From Gammaproteobacteria bacterium (GTDB lineage: Bacteria; Pseudomonadota; Gammaproteobacteria; Xanthomonadales; SZUA-36), in the NCBI GenBank assembly GCA_030426265.1, contig JAUHYP010000018.1, positions 1 to 57,547 of the forward strand: 57,547 bases of DNA, written 5' to 3'. Positions 52,724-57,547 of the stretch are shown piece after piece; positions within the stretch are counted from its first letter, which is position 1, and each line of letters opens with the position of its first letter. The notes under the pieces were generated by a model, which was not told the DNA's origin, searched no databases, and saw nothing but the letters and a program-made list of their open reading frames with translations. A program made the translations under genes and the position numbers.

Positions 52724-54063
52724 TGGGGCAACTCCTCGAAAAAGTCGACGGGCAGGAAGCGGCCTTCGGAAACTGCGAGGAATCCGCCCTCCTCCCCGTA
52801 ACGGTTGATGAAATCGAACACGACCTCGCCGTCGGCATTCACCTCGAACAGCCGGCCCTGCTCCGTGGTGGCGACGAGATAGCCGCCACCCGGCACGGCG
52901 TCATGCTTGCCGCGATGCCAGGTGTAGAAACTGTAGGGCTCGCCGGGGACGACCACCCGGGAGGCGTAGCTCACCGGGTCGATTTCCTGGATCCGGGAAT
53001 AGTCCCGGTGCATGTTGTTGTCGAAGATGGTGATCGTGCCGCGCTCGTTCCAGTCCGGGTCGTGCTGGCGGCGCGTGAGGCCCTGGCGCCACCATTTCAC
53101 CGCCAGGTCATCCGGATCGACCACGGCCACCAGGTTGACCGAGCGCAGGCTGATCAGCAGGTCACCGGCCTCGAAGCCCGGGTAGGCGTCGGCCCATCGC
53201 GCCGGCAGGGGTTCCACGTCATTGACGTGAAACCGGTCGAACATCCACAGCGAGGCCTGGGCCTTGTCGTCCTGGCGGATGGCGAAGGGGTCGATGCCCG
53301 GGTTCTCCGGCCAGACGTGGTCCAGCAGGATGTGCCGCTGGACAGTGCCATCGTCGACCGACAGCTCGACCATGTACTCGGTCTGCGTGGTCTGGCCGAA
53401 GGGATTGCCCCAGGCCCACACCGTACCGTCGTCGCCCAGGGACAACGAGTGGTGGAACGTGCCCTGCGTGCGCCAGATCTCCTCGCCACAGTAGCCGTAT
53501 CGCACGGCGGAACTGCCACCGTCGAAAGCGGCGATCAGCGAGCCATCCGGCAGGATCTCGACCCCATGGGGATAGACGTTGTCGTCCTGGCGTTCGGCCC
53601 AGGCCGTGCCCTCCTGGCTGACGACCCAGCGATTGGCGAGCTGCCCGTCGGGATCGAGCAGCACGGCGCCGTGCAGGCCGTCCTCGAAGTCGAAGGTGCC
53701 GTACACCAGCCGGTAGCCGCGCGGTGCCTCCTCGGTGAAATGGACCAGCGGATCGAGCCGGCGGCCCTTGAGATCCAGGCCTTCCAGCACGCGGTAGTGA
53801 TCGGGCACGGACACCTGGCGCGCCGAGTCCACGATGTGCCGTGCGGGCTTGATGCCGAAATCGTTCTCGATCTTTTCCTTCAGCGTGGTGGCTTCGCCAT
53901 CGTCGCCTTCGAGGAACTCGATGGACGAGCGGAACAGGCCATAGGGCCAGGTTTCCAGTACGACGGTGATGGCGCCGAACGCGAAGGCGCCCAGGAACAC
54001 CAGCCACAACACGGCGATGTTCCGGACCCAGCGCAGGGCGTCCCTGTCCTCGGGGGCATTCAT
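52711..54063 (-). CDS. Arylsulfotransferase-like membrane protein (ASST/Arylsulfotran_2)
   Basis: This 450-aa protein has one N-terminal membrane helix (IAVLWLVFLGAFAFGAITVV, about 14-36). A large periplasmic beta-propeller follows: GYRLVYGTFDFEDGLHGAVL, VYPHGVEILPDGSLIAAFDG, TFHHSLSLGDDGTVWAWG, then SFYTWHRGKHDAVPGGGYLV and FEVNADGEVVFDFINRYGEE. The HGVEILPDGS and HHSL segments match Arylsulfotran_2/ASST propellers, which move sulfuryl groups between phenolic acceptors without PAPS. ATG at 54063 gives a clean anchor; the open frame continues upstream but without coding character. Catalytic activity versus a binding role cannot be told from sequence alone. Confidence 0.85.
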   Translation of the reverse strand: MNAPEDRDALRWVRNIAVLWLVFLGAFAFGAITVVLETWPYGLFRSSIEFLEGDDGEATTLKEKIENDFGIKPARHIVDSARQVSVPDHYRVLEGLDLKGRRLDPLVHFTEEAPRGYRLVYGTFDFEDGLHGAVLLDPDGQLANRWVVSQEGTAWAERQDDNVYPHGVEILPDGSLIAAFDGGSSAVRYGYCGEEIWRTQGTFHHSLSLGDDGTVWAWGNPFGQTTQTEYMVELSVDDGTVQRHILLDHVWPENPGIDPFAIRQDDKAQASLWMFDRFHVNDVEPLPARWADAYPGFEAGDLLISLRSVNLVAVVDPDDLAVKWWRQGLTRRQHDPDWNERGTITIFDNNMHRDYSRIQEIDPVSYASRVVVPGEPYSFYTWHRGKHDAVPGGGYLVATTEQGRLFEVNADGEVVFDFINRYGEEGGFLAVSEGRFLPVDFFEELPQCEG

Positions 54064-54274
54064 GGGGTGATCCAGCTGCTTCCTCGGTGGCGTACGGCGC
54101 GCCCGGGGCGCACCGGGGCGCTGCTTCGCGCGGTCCGCCCGGTCACAAAAGCGAAATAGTAAGGGTCGGGGCCACGAGGAACAACCATCGCCCTCCCCCA
54201 CATCCTCTACAATGCCCGGCTGCGGTCGCAGGGACGCAGACATCACCCGAATGAATCGAGGAGACACACCCGGC

Positions 54275-56281
54275 ATGAATCCACGCATCGGCCTGCTCGC
54301 CCTCGCGCTCGTCGCGGTCCTCGCCGCCATCGCGGTCTGGAAATGGCCGGGTGGTGAAGCGGATGTGGCCCCGGAGTGGACCCCACCCGCCACCGGCGTG
54401 GAGCCTATCGGCCCGGGCGCCGGCTACCTGCGCGGGGCCCACTGGTTCGGGGAGGGCTGGGCGGTCAATTTCTGGAACACGCGCCTCGAGGAACGGGCCG
54501 CCGAAGACTTCGCTACCCTTCGGGCCGACGGCTTCAACACGGTGGTGCTGGTGGTTCCCTGGCCCGGGTTTTCCGCCTCTCCGGGCGAGGGCCGTATCGA
54601 TCCTGAACGGGCCCGCCGCCTCGAAAGCCTGCTGGACCTCGCCTCCGAGGCCGGCCTCAACGTGGTGTTGCGCCTGGGCTATGCCTGGGACGCCTCGGTG
54701 GCCCAGTCCGGTCAATGGCTGACGGTACTGTGGCTGGACGAAGACGTCCGCCAGGCCTGGCTGCGCCACATGGCGGCCGTCTGGGCCCTGGTCGAGGACC
54801 GGCCCGAAGTGCGCTTCGCGTTCATCTCCTGGGAGGACCTCTGGGCGGTGGCCGGATTCGGGGACGGTGGACCCGAAAAACGACTGGACCTCGCCTGGCG
54901 CACGGGTTTCCAGGACTGGTTGCGGCGTTACGTTCCCCTGGAAGTGGTGAACGCCCGCTATGGCGCCTCCTACACTGATTTCTCCCAGGTGCCGGTGGCG
55001 CAGCGCCAGCACCCCGCGTTTGGCCTGTTCTTCGATTTCATCGACCACGCCTGGGTAGAGCGCTTCTTCAGGCCGGCCCAGGCCGCGTTCCCTCGGATGT
55101 CCATGGAAGTGCGCATCGACTCCGACCCGGTGTGGAATGCGCCCGGGGAACTGGCCTATTGGCACAGTCATGAACTGGCCTGGGACCTGCCCGGTGCGGA
55201 GTGGATCACGGTGTACTGGGCGCCGGCCATGGGCGGTGAAAACCAGGGCGAAATGCTTTCGCCCGAAACGGCCGCCGAGCGCCTGGCGTACCAGATGAAC
55301 CGCCTGCGCCGGGTCACCGGCGACCGGCCGATTTTCATCGACCAGTTCCTGGTGGAGGACTTCACGCCCGGCTTCGAGAACAACGGCCGCCTGCCCCGCG
55401 ACCAGGTGGATGACTTCCTGGCGCTGGCTGCCCCGGTCCTGGAAACCCTGACCCACGGCTACGCCCTGTGGACATGGCGCGACTACCTGCACAACGCCGT
55501 TCCCAGTCCGGACTTCTCGGCCGCCCCGGAGCAATGGGCCGGCGTGGGAGCTGCGGCCGATGGCATGACCCTCTCGCTCGAGCCGGGAGACCGGCTGTGG
55601 CGCGACTTCACCATCCACGAATTTCACGCTCCGGGCGGCCCCGAAAGCGCCCTGCTGTGCCTGGATGCGGTGGTGGACGGGGATACCGCGCCGGACCTTC
55701 TCGTGGAAACGGTGAGCGGCGAGCTACGCAGCGAAATCGACGTCTCGGGCAGCGGCGAAGCCTGCCTGGACCTGCCCGTGGAACCAGTGACCACCGTCGC
55801 CCTCGAGGCCCTGCAGCCCGTGGCCTTGTTTTCCATGAGCTTTTCCGGATTCACCCAGCCCACCGGCATCCGTGACGTCGACGGGCAACCGAAACCGGTA
55901 GCCACGGCCTGGCGCGACCTCAACGCCGCCCTGGTGTCCGCCGACCCGGCGCCCTTCGAGGCCTGGGAGGATGGATGGATGGGCAAGAGCCTGACGGCGC
56001 GATTCCGGGCGGATCCCGAAGAGGACACGGAACTCGTGTTCCGGACCCACCTGCCGGGGGCGTGGCCCTTCGAGCCCGAGCTGACCGTGACCGTCAACGG
56101 CGAGGTCGTGGGTTCCGCGCCGTGCAACGACGATGGCGCCCAGCGCATGCCGGTGCCGGGATCGGCCCTGGTGAATGGCCTTCAGGAACTGACCCTGACC
56201 GTCGACCGGACCTGGCGCCCGGAAGGGGATGAGCGTCGGCTGGGCTGCCTGGTGCAGGGTCTGGAGCTCATCGAGCGGTAG
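54275..56281 (+). CDS. Glycoside-hydrolase-like secreted/membrane protein
   Basis: This 668-aa protein has a signal anchor (IGLLALALVAVLAAIAVWKW, about 4-23). A TIM-barrel domain (about 50-420) starts YLRGAHWFGEGWAVNFWNTR and has GFNTVVLVVPWPGF and LNVVLRLGYAWD. Candidate catalytic acids are Glu186 in FISWEDLW and Glu361 in FIDQFLVEDF, placed like the acid/base and nucleophile of GH5/GH42-type clans. The C-terminal 250 residues look like beta-sandwich modules (FRTHLPGAWPFEPELTVTVN). Start ATG 54275 has GGAG upstream; ATG 54251 is an alternative. It is divergent from the ASST-like gene across 211 bp, suggesting degradation or trimming of a (sulfated) glycan. Confidence 0.75.
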   Translation: MNPRIGLLALALVAVLAAIAVWKWPGGEADVAPEWTPPATGVEPIGPGAGYLRGAHWFGEGWAVNFWNTRLEERAAEDFATLRADGFNTVVLVVPWPGFSASPGEGRIDPERARRLESLLDLASEAGLNVVLRLGYAWDASVAQSGQWLTVLWLDEDVRQAWLRHMAAVWALVEDRPEVRFAFISWEDLWAVAGFGDGGPEKRLDLAWRTGFQDWLRRYVPLEVVNARYGASYTDFSQVPVAQRQHPAFGLFFDFIDHAWVERFFRPAQAAFPRMSMEVRIDSDPVWNAPGELAYWHSHELAWDLPGAEWITVYWAPAMGGENQGEMLSPETAAERLAYQMNRLRRVTGDRPIFIDQFLVEDFTPGFENNGRLPRDQVDDFLALAAPVLETLTHGYALWTWRDYLHNAVPSPDFSAAPEQWAGVGAAADGMTLSLEPGDRLWRDFTIHEFHAPGGPESALLCLDAVVDGDTAPDLLVETVSGELRSEIDVSGSGEACLDLPVEPVTTVALEALQPVALFSMSFSGFTQPTGIRDVDGQPKPVATAWRDLNAALVSADPAPFEAWEDGWMGKSLTARFRADPEEDTELVFRTHLPGAWPFEPELTVTVNGEVVGSAPCNDDGAQRMPVPGSALVNGLQELTLTVDRTWRPEGDERRLGCLVQGLELIER

Positions 56282-56367
56282 GACCCGGCCCCTTGAGGGA
56301 GAGACCGTGCCGACGCACGATCGTCACGGCCGCCGACCCTGAATCGAACCCGGAAGCGGGTCGCCCC

Positions 56368-57547
<1,180 letters not shown>

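Noticed and set aside
56282-56367. TCGAACCCGGAAGCGGG near 56344 resembles a tRNA T-loop
   Set aside because: On neither strand do the flanking bases form a 5-bp T stem or an acceptor stem, and no anticodon arm is visible.

Overview
The window is GC-rich, densely coded DNA from a gammaproteobacterium. The strongest taxonomic clue is gene order: smpB - ratA/rnfH - bamE - fur - recN - grpE - dnaK, then dnaJ - dapB - carA - carB - greA - recJ. This is close to the arrangement I know from Xanthomonas and its relatives, so I infer a member of or near Xanthomonadales, perhaps a Wenzhouxiangella-like aquatic heterotroph. That placement is from memory of synteny and was not searched.

Layout. Positions 1-7161 (minus strand) hold housekeeping genes: recJ (cut by the window edge), greA, carB, carA, dapB and dnaJ. 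Positions 7263-14064 form a block that separates dnaJ from dnaK. It contains metB behind a clear SAM-I riboswitch and a small leader ORF, a tandem crcB/fluC pair, and the ydbH-ynbE-ydbL envelope module plus a secreted protein of unknown function. Positions 14136-21285 hold dnaK and grpE (dnaJ, dnaK and grpE each have a sigma-32-type promoter), recN, fur, a BamE lipoprotein that carries an extra C-terminal SPOR domain, rnfH, ratA and smpB. A DUF885 lipoprotein follows. Then comes ssrA (tmRNA), whose T-loop is interrupted by a 281-nt group I intron; this is the most striking feature of the window.

Positions 24157-37461 hold a SpoIIAA-like protein, an MscS channel with a cyclic-nucleotide-binding domain, the ABC-F protein YheS, an overlapping trio (Na+/solute symporter, MscS, FAD-dependent 2-hydroxyacid oxidase), a TPR-sulfotransferase coupled to a D-2-hydroxyacid dehydrogenase, a DUF481 outer-membrane protein and a DUF3052 protein.

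Positions 37448-47075 look like a polyhydroxybutyrate / 3-hydroxybutyrate utilisation locus. It contains a secreted type-2 PHA depolymerase, a TetR regulator, two matching palindromic operators, a TonB-dependent receptor, an MFS transporter, 3-hydroxybutyrate dehydrogenase, an acyl-CoA synthetase-like enzyme, an alpha/beta hydrolase and an SDR. Positions 47105-50502 hold a two-domain ALDH16-type aldehyde dehydrogenase and deoC. Positions 50623-57547 hold a possible sulfation/glycan neighbourhood: a membrane sulfotransferase, a small membrane protein, an arylsulfotransferase-like protein and a glycoside-hydrolase-like protein, then tadA and a 2OG-Fe(II) oxygenase cut by the window edge.

All calls come from reading the sequence and translations by eye. 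No database search or folding program was run.
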